A DNA stretch of 64,000 nt from contig CAJJDN010000043.1 of NCBI GenBank assembly GCA_905182985.1, positions 348,112 to 412,111 on the forward strand. The letters are read 5' to 3'. The notes under the pieces were generated by a model. That model ran no database searches, was not told the origin of the DNA, and saw only the letters and a program-made list of their open reading frames with translations. Shown in pieces: positions 1 to 13,391 of this stretch (within the stretch, counting starts at the first letter, position 1; each line of letters begins with the position of its first letter). This DNA is from Paramecium sonneborni (lineage: Eukaryota; Ciliophora; Oligohymenophorea; Peniculida; Parameciidae). The position numbers and the translations under genes are program-made.

Positions 1-523
1 ATTTATTAAAATATCACTTTGTAAATATTTATACACTATTATAAAAAAAATATAATACCTTAGATCTAACTCAAAATAATCATTATATTATATCAAATAT
101 AATTGTTTTACCTTTGATTATTAAGGATAAAGTTTCATTAATTAGAAACGATTTATAATTCTTAATAATATTTGCAATTCGGAGTTATTTTGATAAAAAT
201 AAAATTTGAGCCATAAAATTACCATAAATTTTCAAAGAAAATGTATTTCTAAGTTTATATCTACAAAAAATGCATAATAAATTCTAATTGATCTTAATTT
301 CCATTTTCTTTAAATATGACAAGATGTGATTAATATTTGAATAATAAACTTAATCAAAAGGAGGCTTATGATAAAAAAATTTAAGTTAATGTTTAAAAAG
401 CTAAAAACAATATTGTAAGTATTCAAAATATTTTAATAAAAAGTCTAACTTCAAATATGATTTATACCATAATAATTATTTTAATTAAATTAAAAATATA
501 TAAAAAAAAAAGAAAATGAATTA
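1..523. other. AT-rich stretch without recognisable gene
   Basis: Very AT-rich sequence with no reading frame that looks coding under the ciliate code on either strand. It lies downstream of the coiled-coil gene on the minus strand. I see no telomeric repeats here, so the window start is not obviously a chromosome end. Confidence 0.5.
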
Positions 524-602
524 TAATATAAATTTTTTTATATTTTAATAACTCTATTAAAATATTTTATTTATTGTTTATCTAATTGAATTGAATATAA
601 TA

Positions 603-1524
603 TCAAGCTTTTTAAGCAGTTGATAATAGACTTAATTTTTATTGAATTGACTTAATATAAAGAGCATCTACTTCTGATGCCTTCTCTACTGCTTTTAGTG
701 GTTTTGTAGTCCAAGAAGCCTCTACTATCTAAAAAAATTTATAATATTTTTACTGATTCCATGCTCTTTGTTTATTTTTCTAATTTGCTTACTTGATCTG
801 CTTTTCTTTTTAAATAACTTTCTGGTTAAGATTATTCACCAAATGTTTTTTCATCAATATACTTATTAAATATTATTAAAAAAATAATACTTTTTTTTTT
901 ATTTTGTCTACTTTTTAATTGTGTTAAGCTAATTTCTTTCTTCTTAATTCTTCTTTTTATTCCTCATCTATTTCTTCTACATTAACAGTTTTTCTTGGAG
1001 TTTATTCAATGCCTTCCTCTCTCTTTCTTCTTTCTTCTTATTTTCTTCTTTCTTCTTCTTTAATATTTTTTTCTTTTTCTAATCTTTCCTATCCTTTTCT
1101 TTCTTCTCTTTCTTTTTTAGCTTATTATAAAACTTCTTATAAATAATCATGTCTTTCAAGCTTAAATATTTATTAATTAAATACTGTTCCTAAAGTTTAA
1201 TTTTTAACAACTTTTGGTGTCTAAGAAATTTATGGTAGCTCTAATTTTTTTTTTTTCTATTATTCTTGAAGCAATTTTAATTGCTTTTCTCTTTCTTCCT
1301 TTTCTAATTCAAGAGCTTTTTAATGTAATTCTTTAAATTCTTTTAAATATTCCTTTCCTTTTTATCTTGCTAAACTTTCTTCATATTCATAATCAAATTC
1401 ATCTTTTTTCTTTTTTTCTTCATCTTTTTATTTACTCAATATGATTGATTATTCAAGATCTTTTTTTGCTTTTTCTTATAGCTTTTTAAATCTTTCTAAA
1501 TCTTTTTCTTTCATTTCTCTTTCT
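603..1524 (-). pseudogene. Redundant 3' fragment of the coiled-coil gene (artefact copy)
   Basis: Carries the C-terminal third of the coiled-coil protein encoded at 1706-4315, with the stop at 603-605, and is cut by the N gap at its 5' side. It matches the second copy, so it is almost certainly an assembly duplicate rather than a biological pseudogene. Confidence 0.85.
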
Positions 1525-1626
1525 NNNNNNNNNNNNNNNNNNNNNNNNNNNNNNNNNNNNNNNNNNNNNNNNNNNNNNNNNNNNNNNNNNNNNNNNNNNN
1601 NNNNNNNNNNNNNNNNNNNNNNNNNN
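1525..1626. other. Assembly gap (102 N)
   Basis: Run of 102 N between the two copies of the repeat. The sequence after the gap repeats the sequence starting 1 kb before it, so little or nothing may really be missing. Confidence 0.97.
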
Positions 1627-1705
1627 TAATATAAATTTTTTTATATTTTAATAACTCTATTAAAATATTTTATTTATTGTTTATCTAATTGAATTGAATA
1701 TAATA

Positions 1706-4315
1706 TCAAGCTTTTTAAGCAGTTGATAATAGACTTAATTTTTATTGAATTGACTTAATATAAAGAGCATCTACTTCTGATGCCTTCTCTACTGCTTTTA
1801 GTGGTTTTGTAGTCCAAGAAGCCTCTACTATCTAAAAAAATTTATAATATTTTTACTGATTCCATGCTCTTTGTTTATTTTTCTAATTTGCTTACTTGAT
1901 CTGCTTTTCTTTTTAAATAACTTTCTGGTTAAGATTATTCACCAAATGTTTTTTCATCAATATACTTATTAAATATTATTAAAAAAATAATACTTTTTTT
2001 TTTATTTTGTCTACTTTTTAATTGTGTTAAGCTAATTTCTTTCTTCTTAATTCTTCTTTTTATTCCTCATCTATTTCTTCTACATTAACAGTTTTTCTTG
2101 GAGTTTATTCAATGCCTTCCTCTCTCTTTCTTCTTTCTTCTTATTTTCTTCTTTCTTCTTCTTTAATATTTTTTTCTTTTTCTAATCTTTCCTATCCTTT
2201 TCTTTCTTCTCTTTCTTTTTTAGCTTATTATAAAACTTCTTATAAATAATCATGTCTTTCAAGCTTAAATATTTATTAATTAAATACTGTTCCTAAAGTT
2301 TAATTTTTAACAACTTTTGGTGTCTAAGAAATTTATGGTAGCTCTAATTTTTTTTTTTTCTATTATTCTTGAAGCAATTTTAATTGCTTTTCTCTTTCTT
2401 CCTTTTCTAATTCAAGAGCTTTTTAATGTAATTCTTTAAATTCTTTTAAATATTCCTTTCCTTTTTATCTTGCTAAACTTTCTTCATATTCATAATCAAA
2501 TTCATCTTTTTTCTTTTTTTCTTCATCTTTTTATTTACTCAATATGATTGATTATTCAAGATCTTTTTTTGCTTTTTCTTATAGCTTTTTAAATCTTTCT
2601 AAATCTTTTTCTTTCATTTCTCTTTCTTTTTATTATCTTGCTTCTTCTTCTCTTTAAAATATTTCAAATTCTGGTTCTTTTTCTTATTCTTTATTATTTT
2701 TTTTGACCATTCTTATATATCTTTCTGGATGAATAGTTTTATCTCTTAAGACCATTAATTCTTCTTCTTTTTCTTTATCTTTTTATATTTTAATTGTTTC
2801 TTTAACTTTTTTATCATAATCTACGATTTTTTATTTTTTTTCCTTAGCTTAATTTATTTAAGATTCTTTTGGAATAATAGAGATATCATCAAGAGATTTA
2901 TTAACTCTTGATTCTTATAATAGCCAAAGTTTAGAATCAAAACTTGCATTTACATTTTAACTATATTTTCCAGCTTCTAAACCTAATTTTTCAAGAGCTT
3001 TCATTCTTTTTTCTTCATATTCTCTTTTTTTCATTTTAAGTTTCTTTAAATATTATTTCATATGTTCTTCATATTCTTAATTGTAATTTTCATTTTTTTC
3101 CATTTTCTTTTTTCTTTCCTAATTAACAATATCTTATTATTTTTGTATTTTTTTATTATATTTATCTAAGACTCTCATATATAAAGGTTATTCAATTTCA
3201 ATTTTTTTTGGTGGATGTTAAGTTTTATTAGAAGGAGAAGCACTTTTAGGTCTAGTTTTTTTCTTTTTATCTCTTTTTTAGCCTTCATTTTTATATGGTT
3301 TTAATTAAACTTTAGGAATATCTACTGATGCAATTAATGATCTTTCCTTATTCATTTTAGATAGTTTATCATTTAAACTCTTAAAATATTCATCTTCCAT
3401 TTTATCCATTTTTTCAAGTCTTTGTTTCTATTTTGCTTTTAAATCTTCAATATTTTCTCTTAATTTAGCATGTAATTGTTCTTTCATTTATTATCTATAT
3501 TTATATATAAATTGATTACGTTTTAATAGCATCTTCTTATTTTTTTCGTTCTTCTTCTTCTTTCTCTTTTTTTTCTTTTTCACTTAAAATTTTATTAGTC
3601 TTTTCTCTTCTTGTTTTAGCTTCATTTTATATTTTCTAAACTGTCTCCTAAGCAAGTTGTTACTTAGTTAAATTCTCTTCTTGCATATACAATTTTAGGG
3701 TTGGTTAACTATAAGCACTATAGGCATTGTTGATTTTCTGACTTTTAAGTGTTTTTAATTCAGAATCAACATTTTATAGTTTAGTTTATAATTAATCTTT
3801 TTCTTTTTCAACAATTAAGACTTTTTTATCCATCATATGTCCTTCAACATAATTAAATTTGGAATTCTTATAAAAAATATAAAATGTTGAATTTACTTCT
3901 AATTATAAGACTCCTTTACGAATTGCATTAAGGATTTTATCTTCTACTCTTTCAGCATTTCTTAATGAAAGCTAATAATAGAAGAAAGAAATATAACCTT
4001 TTAAGATATGGAATCTTGTTTATTTTTAAGCGTTTCAAAATACTTATTTTAAAAGTCCATCATAGTTTGCTTCATCTTTTGGATGTGATCCTAAATGTCA
4101 TAAAATAAAAAAAATACAATATCATTAGATGAAGCTTTGACAGTTTCTTTTTTTGGTGGAGAAACCTAAGCAGTTTTGGGTTATTGAACAGTCTGTTGTG
4201 GTTATTATTATTTTTAATCATTTGGTTTACCAGTAGTTTTAGGAGGGTCTTTAGAAGGAGGTTGTTGTTATTATTATTATTATTTTGATGGTGGTGCCAC
4301 AGGATTTTATTTCAT
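1706..4315 (-). CDS. Lys/Glu-rich coiled-coil protein (hypothetical)
   Basis: Frame of 826 codons (825 aa) after removing five introns at 4091-4117, 3972-3997, 3495-3519, 1965-1993 and 1832-1856 (25-29 nt; the 1965-1993 intron ends AAG, the others TAG). ATG at 4315-4313, TGA at 1708-1706. The N-terminus is Gln/Pro-rich with a run of seven glutamines. Most of the rest is charged heptad-like coiled coil with an R-P-K-S-A-S-P patch in the middle. The C-terminus is less charged (W-T-T-K-P-L). This composition is typical of ciliary or basal-body structural proteins, but I recognise no defined domain and assign no function. Its start is 38 bp from the stop of the small membrane-protein gene on the same strand. 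Confidence 0.8.
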
Positions 4316-4353
4316 TATTTATAAATATTAATTGCACATAATTGTATATAAAC

Positions 4354-4563
4354 TCAATAACATTTTTTAGCAAATCTAGCATAAGTGTCATCAAGATTTT
4401 CAAGCATATTTTAATCAATTGCCCATTATCTTTAACATGAGTCTGATGTCACAACACTTAGACCTGCTTAGATCATCCAATGAATGGGTACAACTACAAT
4501 AATAAGTGTAAGGATAGTCATAATGAGAGTTTTAGTTTCTTTAATTTTAAGTTCGTAATACAT
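4354..4563 (-). CDS. Small single-span membrane protein (69 aa)
   Basis: Open frame of 69 codons from ATG 4563 to TGA 4354-4356, without introns. Residues about 11-32 form a strongly hydrophobic segment flanked by a Lys/Glu-rich N-terminus. The remaining 35 residues are hydrophilic with two cysteines. The frame stays open upstream into the carboxypeptidase gene, but no other ATG lies between, so the start is the most economical one. It sits between two minus-strand genes with 38 bp and 86 bp gaps. No family recognised; it could be a short membrane peptide or a spliced piece of a longer gene. Confidence 0.5.
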
Positions 4564-4649
4564 CTTTCTCGATTGTTCTTGATAAAGTACCTAATATTTT
4601 TATTAATTTGAATATAAATGTTTGTAACAATACTAAAAACTATATTAAT

Positions 4650-6082
<1,433 letters not shown>

Positions 6083-6324
6083 AAAAATATTTTATTTATG
6101 TTTTATATTATAATCTTTACAAAATCAATTATTGTAACAGAAAATAACTTAAAAGAGTATTTTTAATTTAAGGATATTATTGAGTTTTATAAATTCTAAC
6201 TATTAGATGAAACATTTAAATTACTAAATTATCAAAAATGTTATCTAAATTCAATCAAGTTTATTATATAAATATAAAAATAAACATAATCAAATTCATT
6301 AATGGTTCTTAAAACAAAAAACTT

Positions 6325-9047
6325 TCACTTAATAACATCATTTTATTTGAACATGATGGGTTTTTTAGATTAAGATTTATCATATTTTTATAGCTTTACA
6401 AAAGAATATTTGTTTGCAATCATATAAGTTTTTGTCAATTTAAACCTTTTTAGATATTTTAGTAATTATTCAATAATTTTGTCAAAATTATTATCAGGAA
6501 AATAATTAGAGTAAATAATCATTTTATCTAGTCCTTCGATTGTACTTAATGGTTCAAAATTATTATCATTTTCATAATTAGATAATTATTTGATGAAATT
6601 CTATTATTAACCCAATGATGCTGTTTTTTGTACCGATTCCTTTCGTTTAGATTATAAAGCATTAATCATACTTTAATCAGCAAAGAATAGACTTTTTCTT
6701 TTTCTTTATCCATATCGAAGCATATCTAATGGTTTTAGTAGAGGAGATTCTGCTCTAAGAGGAGATGCAGGTATAAATTTTGTTCTTTAACTTTTTCTTC
6801 TACTTTCACTTGGTACTGCATAAGATAATGTTAAAATTTAATCACTCTTTTTTTCATGTTTTACACTCTCTTCAGATGATTCACTTGATTCATTTATTGA
6901 ACCTATTTATTATATGCCTCCTGCAGTATTATTATCTAAATCATTTGATGTTTTTATATGCTTTGAACTTTAAAGTAAACTTTCCTAATAATAAACATTT
7001 AAACGAAGTCCTTTTCTTTTAAATTATGAACGTTCTTATAATGAATCTTAAAAGAAACTCTTTTTTATTACTCTTTCTAAATCAGGTTTATAATGAATAT
7101 AAGGACATTTCCAAATAGAATGAGATTCTTAACAACAATAACATTAGATAGCAGAAGAATTATATTGGAATAAAATTTAATCTTTCAACTAATGAAATTG
7201 TTAAAAATCATTATTATAAGAGTTTAGTATTTTAAGAAATTGATTTCTTGATATATAATAAATTTAACTGAAATCACAGCTAATAGCTGTACTTAATCTT
7301 TTTTGATTAGTTAGAAATTCTAATTCTCCAAAACATTATCCAGTATTAAATGTTTTAAGTACTTTTCCTGAGTTATCATCAATTAGATTAACTTATCCTT
7401 TCCAAACTATAAAGATATTGCAATCATCTATTTAATTTTATTAATAAATAATTTCTCTTGGTGTATAAGATTAGAGATTTAATTCATAAGCAATTTAAGG
7501 TAAGATTTCTTCTGAAAAATTTTTATTAAAAAAAGGAATACATTACATTACTCTAAATTATACATCTTAAATTAATTCTGATTTAAGAGTAGTTGGTAAT
7601 TTATCAATAATAGTACTTATTTCATTTTTAAAAAGTTTTTCTTATTTATGATAATGATATTTTAAATAATTTCTAATTCTACCTTGAAGTTACTCTTCAA
7701 CTAAATTATTATTCATATATTAATTAATTAATAATAAAGTTCTCTTATATTATTATTTTTAAGCATCCATATTAGTAAATATAGATCCAATTTAATTCAT
7801 TGAGAATGCAAAAATTCCACTTGAGAATATCATAAGTACAATAGCACATAATACTTCATAAACATTTTTACCTGAGATATCTCCATATCCAACAGTTACC
7901 ATAGTAGTTGTTGCCCAATAAAATGAGTATATATACATTTAAAAAACACCAGAATAATCAAATTTTGGATCTTGAGTCCATGATATTTCATTCATTTCTA
8001 AACTCTTAATACCTACATAATACCATATACATGCCATAAAATGAGCAAAATAAAATGTAATTATTATTAATTATAAAAGTTTTACTATTTCAGTCAAAGT
8101 TGGAGATTCAACAAAAGTTTCTTCATATTTTGTTAGATATTTTTTCAATTTAATAAAATTTAATCCAAATTATACTAATACTATAATTTCTTAAAATCCA
8201 CTAGCTCTAATACCAATATCACTAATCACAAAAATTAAAGTTATAAAATATATTATATCTTCATGCAATTCATTAGATACATAATGTTTCAAAATACTTA
8301 TTCTATTTTTTATTAATTTTCCTTAATCAAATATACCTCTATTAAATTTTATAATTAAATCTGCTGCGAATATATATGTTAAAGCACTCTCAAAGGCATC
8401 AACATTAGTACTTGATGATGGATTAAAGGCAATTTTGAATGGTAACCACCATAATAATATTGTCAATTAAAGAGCTCTAAAAAATTCCCATATTAACATC
8501 ATTTTACTTGCAGGATTAAATATAGGAAGTTTTTTAGTTATCTATTTTTTACCACCATCTTCTGAAACCTGTATCTACTTTATTTTTTTCCAAATTTTTT
8601 TTTTTTATAAAACTTCTCTCAAATTTTCTTTTATTTCTTCACCAAGATTATTTGGAAAAATGTAAGCCTTCCTTTTTAATTTCTCAATAAATTATTTCAC
8701 CAAATTATTAATTGTAAGCAAGCTAGCCATCCCACTATTTCTTGGATGTTTTTATCTATCATTCTTATCTTATAAATTATTTTAACATTATAGACTCTTC
8801 AATGAACACATATTTTTATTTTTACTCTTTGAAATACTCATATCTTTAAAACGAAGATTCTGAATTGAATTTACTTGAGGAATAGAATCTGATTCAGAAT
8901 TCTCTTTGAAAGGTATGTCTTACATATCTAGATGAATTAAGTGAGGTCTAAATGAATCTGATATTCTTGAAGAACCTAATTTGACGCATATATTACACCT
9001 GCTAATTTTAAGTCATTATACAAAGTTTGTTCTAAATCATCAGTCAT
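6325..9047 (-). CDS. CNBD-type voltage-gated potassium channel 1
   Basis: Plasma-membrane or ciliary cation channel of the EAG/CNG superfamily. 900 codons (899 aa) with one 23-nt intron near the N-terminus; ATG at 9047. It has a long cytosolic N-terminus, six membrane segments, a pore with selectivity filter T-V-G-Y-G-D (about 7876-7905), then a C-linker and a cyclic-nucleotide-binding-like domain (G-Q-C-F-G-E-L-E-F-L-T-N). Directly after the CNBD comes a C-x2-C-x3-H-x4-C-P cluster (about 7105-7143) followed by Y-K-P-D-L, also found in the other two channels of this window. The C-terminal tail is Ser-rich. The GYGD filter predicts K+ selectivity; ligand binding is not certain from sequence alone. 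Confidence 0.93.
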
Positions 9048-10865
9048 ACCAAATAAGAATTCTTATAATTATTTATTTCAATTAAATATAATTTATCATA
9101 ATTCATATACTAAATCATATGCCTACTATGACCTTGTCAAAATTACACAAAATAAATTCAAAGAAAAAATATTAGAAATAGCAATTTATTAATAATTACT
9201 CAAATTTTATAATATAAACTAATATTTATTAATTAAAATCTTAAAACTTTCAAATAAATAAGCTTGGAAGAGTGAACAAATTTTTTAATAATTAATTAAT
9301 TTAGAAAAAACATATTTTCATAATCTCTAAACCATCTACTCATAAATTAAACTTTAATAGTACATATTAATAAAATGTTAAAAATCTTAAATAATTTTAT
9401 TTATATCAAAAAATTAGTAATTTTATCTGCATAATATATTTCTTGTCAATTCTTCCAAAATTTCTGTTATAACTGCTTTGTTTTGTATATAAAGTTATTT
9501 CTTTAAATTTTAAAAATTGTTTGGATAACATTTTTAGAAAAAAAGTTCAGCAAACATTAAAGAAGAGATCTAATTTAAAGTATTATGATATTGTTTTGCT
9601 TATATTTTGAGGTCATTTTTTTCTACATAAACTTATTAATTCACTTGAATGTATTGAATTTAATTTTTAATTACTAATAAGGTATTTTAGTAATAATTTT
9701 ATAATCCAATATCGAGATATTTAAAATACTTCCTATTTAATTAATAGCAAATATAAAAATTCATTAAATATTTTTTTGCTAAATAATTTTTAGACTCTTT
9801 TTATTGATAAAAATATTTTTAAATTAATTAAATAGCTTCGATTTTCAATATTCATTAATTTGAAAAAATAAATTGAAATAATTTACAAGTGATTATGAAA
9901 CCGAATTAAATATATAGGTTTTTTTTCTTGTATTAGGCTAACAAAAAGAATGATTTAAAAAAATTGAATTATTATTGAAGTAGAATGCTAATTTAATTAA
10001 ATTATGAAACTTAATAGATTCAGGGGTTATCTGATTTAATAGATGATAAGAAAAATCAAGAATTTTAGATAAGAATAAAGAAAAAAAAAAATACTAATTA
10101 TCATACCAAATTTAATTGTTATAAAATTAGATTTTTATTTGGACAAATATTTACTAGAGAACGTTAAATTATATGATAAAGGATTAATTTACAGAGACGA
10201 TTCTAGTTAGATTCATTAAAGTTATCATTAAACTCTATTTTAATTATTTGAAAAAAGTGGATGATAAAAGGTGGATTTAATTTAAAAATAATATTGATTG
10301 TAAAAATCGAAGATATATAACAAAATTGAAATTGTACAAGTGGTGACAAATTTTTACAAAAGAATAGATAAAATGGCTTTTAAATCAAAGGATTTCAAAA
10401 ATAATTATATTATATTATGTGTTTTTTCTGTATAAATCCAAATAAGCATGAAAAATCAATTGGGATAAAAAGTGGTACAGTAAATGGTGATCTATTTTTG
10501 AAGAATCAAATTAAAATGAATAAAAGAATAAGGATTTTGAATAAAAAAGCTAAATGAATTTATTTTGTATACTTCCAAAGTAAATAAAGACAATAGAATG
10601 ATAGAATTGTAATTTATTGAATGATTTCATATGTATTATTTTTTATATCTATTCAACGTAATTAAATAACACTGGTTAAAATTATTATAGATATAAATGG
10701 ACTAAAGAATGATTAAGTGTTAATAAGGATTGCAAAAGACTCATCATTTTAGTTAGAAATCTTTGATTTAATAATTATAAATTATGATTTTTTAATTAAC
10801 AACAATTTATAAAAGAAAGTATTATTGAAAGATAATTATGAAATTTAATAAATAATTTTTCATAT
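9048..10865. other. Gene-poor stretch with a possible decayed coding relic
   Basis: No intact gene seen. From about 10000 to 10560 the plus strand shows short pieces with coding-like composition (for example K-W-M-I-K-G-G near 10255 and E-K-S-I-G-I-K-S-G near 10450) that need frame changes to be joined. They loosely recall glycine/tryptophan-containing repeat proteins that are abundant in Paramecium, but this is only an impression. The end of this interval overlaps the start of the artefact repeat at 10433. Confidence 0.3.
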
Positions 10866-11254
10866 TCAGTAATCAATTGGTAATTCTTAAATTATTTATT
10901 CCTGTTCTTGTCTAGATCTTGAATAAGTAAATATAATAATTTTATAACTATAATAAATGCCTGGGATGGTCATTAGAATGCCAATGAATAATAAAGGTAA
11001 ATATTGATCATAATTAGATGTTTGTTTAATTAAGAGTAATAGGCCAATAATCAAGAAGGTTATTCCTAAAATAGTAAGCATGATAGTTATAGCAATTATC
11101 TTATTAATATATCAAGTACTTTCTTGGGAATAGCATTAAGATGAAAAAGTGGTTGTTCTTTAATTGGTTAAACTTTAGTATGGAAATCCTCTTTAGATGT
11201 ATTCTAAAGTTCAAATTCATCTATTTATCCTAATTAATAAGGTTTCAAATTCAT
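10866..11254 (-). CDS. TMEM230/TMEM134-like membrane protein (copy A, probably duplicated by assembly)
   Basis: 122 aa after a 20-nt intron ending AAG; ATG at 11254, TGA at 10866-10868. A cytosolic N-terminus of about 45 residues is followed by two membrane helices around a short loop (I-I-G-L-L-L-L then P-L-L-F-I-G-I-L-M-T-I-P-G-I-Y-Y) and a charged tail. The pattern of an I-I-G helix, a Pro-led I-G-I-L helix, P-G-x-Y and a short tail matches the TMEM230/TMEM134 family (DUF872), which acts on endosomal or secretory vesicles. The 20-nt intron is short even for this genome. An in-frame ATG lies 24 nt upstream. The identical copy at 11898-12286 means the real genome probably has one gene. Confidence 0.75.
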
Positions 11255-11897
11255 ATTAAAATATAAAATAATAATCATGCAAACAATGACTCAATTATGT
11301 ATATATTTCAATTATATAGAACTTAGTGGTTTCTCATTCTTTTCACCCAGAAATATAAGAGATAATTAGCATCTCATTCTTAAATCAACAACAACTACTC
11401 ACTCTAAAAAAAGGAAACTGATCTTTCCAAATAATAAAAAACAAAAAAGTATGTCACTTCCACNTAAATCCAAATAAGCATGAAAAATCAATTGGGATAA
11501 AAAGTGGTACAGTAAATGGTGATCTATTTTTGAAGAATCAAATTAAAATGAATAAAAGAATAAGGATTTTGAATAAAAAAGCTAAATGAATTTATTTTGT
11601 ATACTTCCAAAGTAAATAAAGACAATAGAATGATAGAATTGTAATTTATTGAATGATTTCATATGTATTATTTTTTATATCTATTCAACGTAATTAAATA
11701 ACACTGGTTAAAATTATTATAGATATAAATGGACTAAAGAATGATTAAGTGTTAATAAGGATTGCAAAAGACTCATCATTTTAGTTAGAAATCTTTGATT
11801 TAATAATTATAAATTATGATTTTTTAATTAACAACAATTTATAAAAGAAAGTATTATTGAAAGATAATTATGAAATTTAATAAATAATTTTTCATAT

Positions 11898-12286
11898 TCA
11901 GTAATCAATTGGTAATTCTTAAATTATTTATTCCTGTTCTTGTCTAGATCTTGAATAAGTAAATATAATAATTTTATAACTATAATAAATGCCTGGGATG
12001 GTCATTAGAATGCCAATGAATAATAAAGGTAAATATTGATCATAATTAGATGTTTGTTTAATTAAGAGTAATAGGCCAATAATCAAGAAGGTTATTCCTA
12101 AAATAGTAAGCATGATAGTTATAGCAATTATCTTATTAATATATCAAGTACTTTCTTGGGAATAGCATTAAGATGAAAAAGTGGTTGTTCTTTAATTGGT
12201 TAAACTTTAGTATGGAAATCCTCTTTAGATGTATTCTAAAGTTCAAATTCATCTATTTATCCTAATTAATAAGGTTTCAAATTCAT
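11898..12286 (-). CDS. TMEM230/TMEM134-like membrane protein (copy B)
   Basis: Same sequence as the gene at 10866-11254, shifted by 1032 bp. This copy is joined to the intact downstream gene at 12483, so it is the one to keep. It points away from that gene; the 197 bp between the two start codons would hold a bidirectional promoter. Confidence 0.75.
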
Positions 12287-12482
12287 ATTAAAATATAAAA
12301 TAATAATCATGCAAACAATGACTCAATTATGTATATATTTCAATTATATAGAACTTAGTGGTTTCTCATTCTTTTCACCCAGAAATATAAGAGATAATTA
12401 GCATCTCATTCTTAAATCAACAACAACTACTCACTCTAAAAAAAGGAAACTGATCTTTCCAAATAATAAAAAACAAAAAAGT

Positions 12483-13338
12483 ATGTCACTTCCACACTCT
12501 TGTCGAATTCCTTAATTAGAAGATGATCAATATTCAACAACTCTAACATTAGCCGAAAGGATTAAAAAAAGGTATTTTCAACCTTTAAAGAATGCTGTTG
12601 CTAAAATCACTGAAATTAGATAATAACAATTATCAAGAAGAAAATCTACATATGGATTAATGTTTGGTCAATTAACATAAAAAGAAATGCTTAATCTTCC
12701 TACAATAATCGAATAACATAAATAAGTAAATAAATAAGAACTGGCTTTGGCAAGTTTTGCAATTATGTTAGAAAGAAAATAAAGGAGAAAAACAACTAGA
12801 AAATTATCTAAAAAGCTTTCCAAATAAGAATCTCTTGTTGGTAATAAGTAAAACATATAATTTACAAGAATATGATAATATGGAAAGACCTCCTTCTTGT
12901 ATAACGCCTCCTAAATTAATCTTGATGACAAAGCCAAAAACCAAATCCAAGATTTAATTAGAGAAAGAACGTTATTTCAAAGGATTTGATCTAAAAATGT
13001 GTCACTTCTTATCTAGTAAACTCTATGGTTAGAAAAAAAATATATTACCTTAATAAAGTCAAAAAGTCAAATAACATTTATAAACTCCATCATGTGCTTC
13101 ATTACAAAATCTCTAAATATGTTCTTTTGCTTCATCTCCTCGTTTAAAAGTCATTGTAAAATAAAGTACTGAAGTCAATTTAGTTGTTTCAAAATAAAAA
13201 AGTAAATCCACTAGCAAAGTAGAAAGACCTTATATAAAATAAAATACTGAATTGTTGAAAAAGATATAACAAACATTTGAAACTAAAAACACTACTTGGT
13301 CAAAACAAAATTCACTTGAATAAAAATAATAATACTGA
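12483..13338 (+). CDS. Basic hypothetical protein
   Basis: 275 aa from two exons, with an intron at 12841-12868 (28 nt, ends AAG). ATG at 12483, TGA at 13336-13338. Rich in Lys, Gln, Ser and Thr, without signal peptide or membrane segment. The N-terminal 120 residues are the most ordered-looking part (helical, with L-A-E-R-I-K-K-R-Y-F). A second conserved-looking patch, E-R-Y-F-K-G-F-D-L-K-M-C, precedes a Ser/Lys-rich tail. Its first 13 bases also occur before the N at 11464, which supports the assembly-overlap reading. It ends 53 bp from the convergent DYRK gene. No family recognised. Confidence 0.75.
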
Positions 13339-13391
13339 ATATTAACTAGATTATATATTTAAATTGCAGAGAGTATCATTAAATTATTTAT

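Larger units (their letters stand above)
524..2627. repeat. Direct repeat of about 1.0 kb flanking an N gap (assembly artefact)
   Basis: Positions 524-1524 recur as 1627-2627 (offset 1103) with no difference seen, separated by 102 Ns at 1525-1626. Both copies contain the same 3' end of the coiled-coil gene, including its stop codon. A repeat abutting an N run is best read as two overlapping contig ends that were not merged. The first copy is then redundant and the gene uses the second. Confidence 0.93.
10433..12495. repeat. Direct repeat of about 1.03 kb around a single N (assembly artefact)
   Basis: Positions 10433-11463 recur as 11465-12495 (offset 1032), separated by one N at 11464. The first copy ends 13 bases into the gene that starts at 12483, and the second copy continues into the whole gene. 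This is what is expected when two overlapping contigs are abutted instead of merged. Confidence 0.93.

Noticed and set aside
1441..1629. Plus-strand ORF running into the N gap
   Set aside because: It is the antisense shadow of the coiled-coil gene and runs through Ns.
603..2627. Biological tandem duplication of the coiled-coil gene end
   Set aside because: No differences noticed, and the repeats abut the N run; the same pattern occurs at two other N positions, so an assembly artefact is far more likely.
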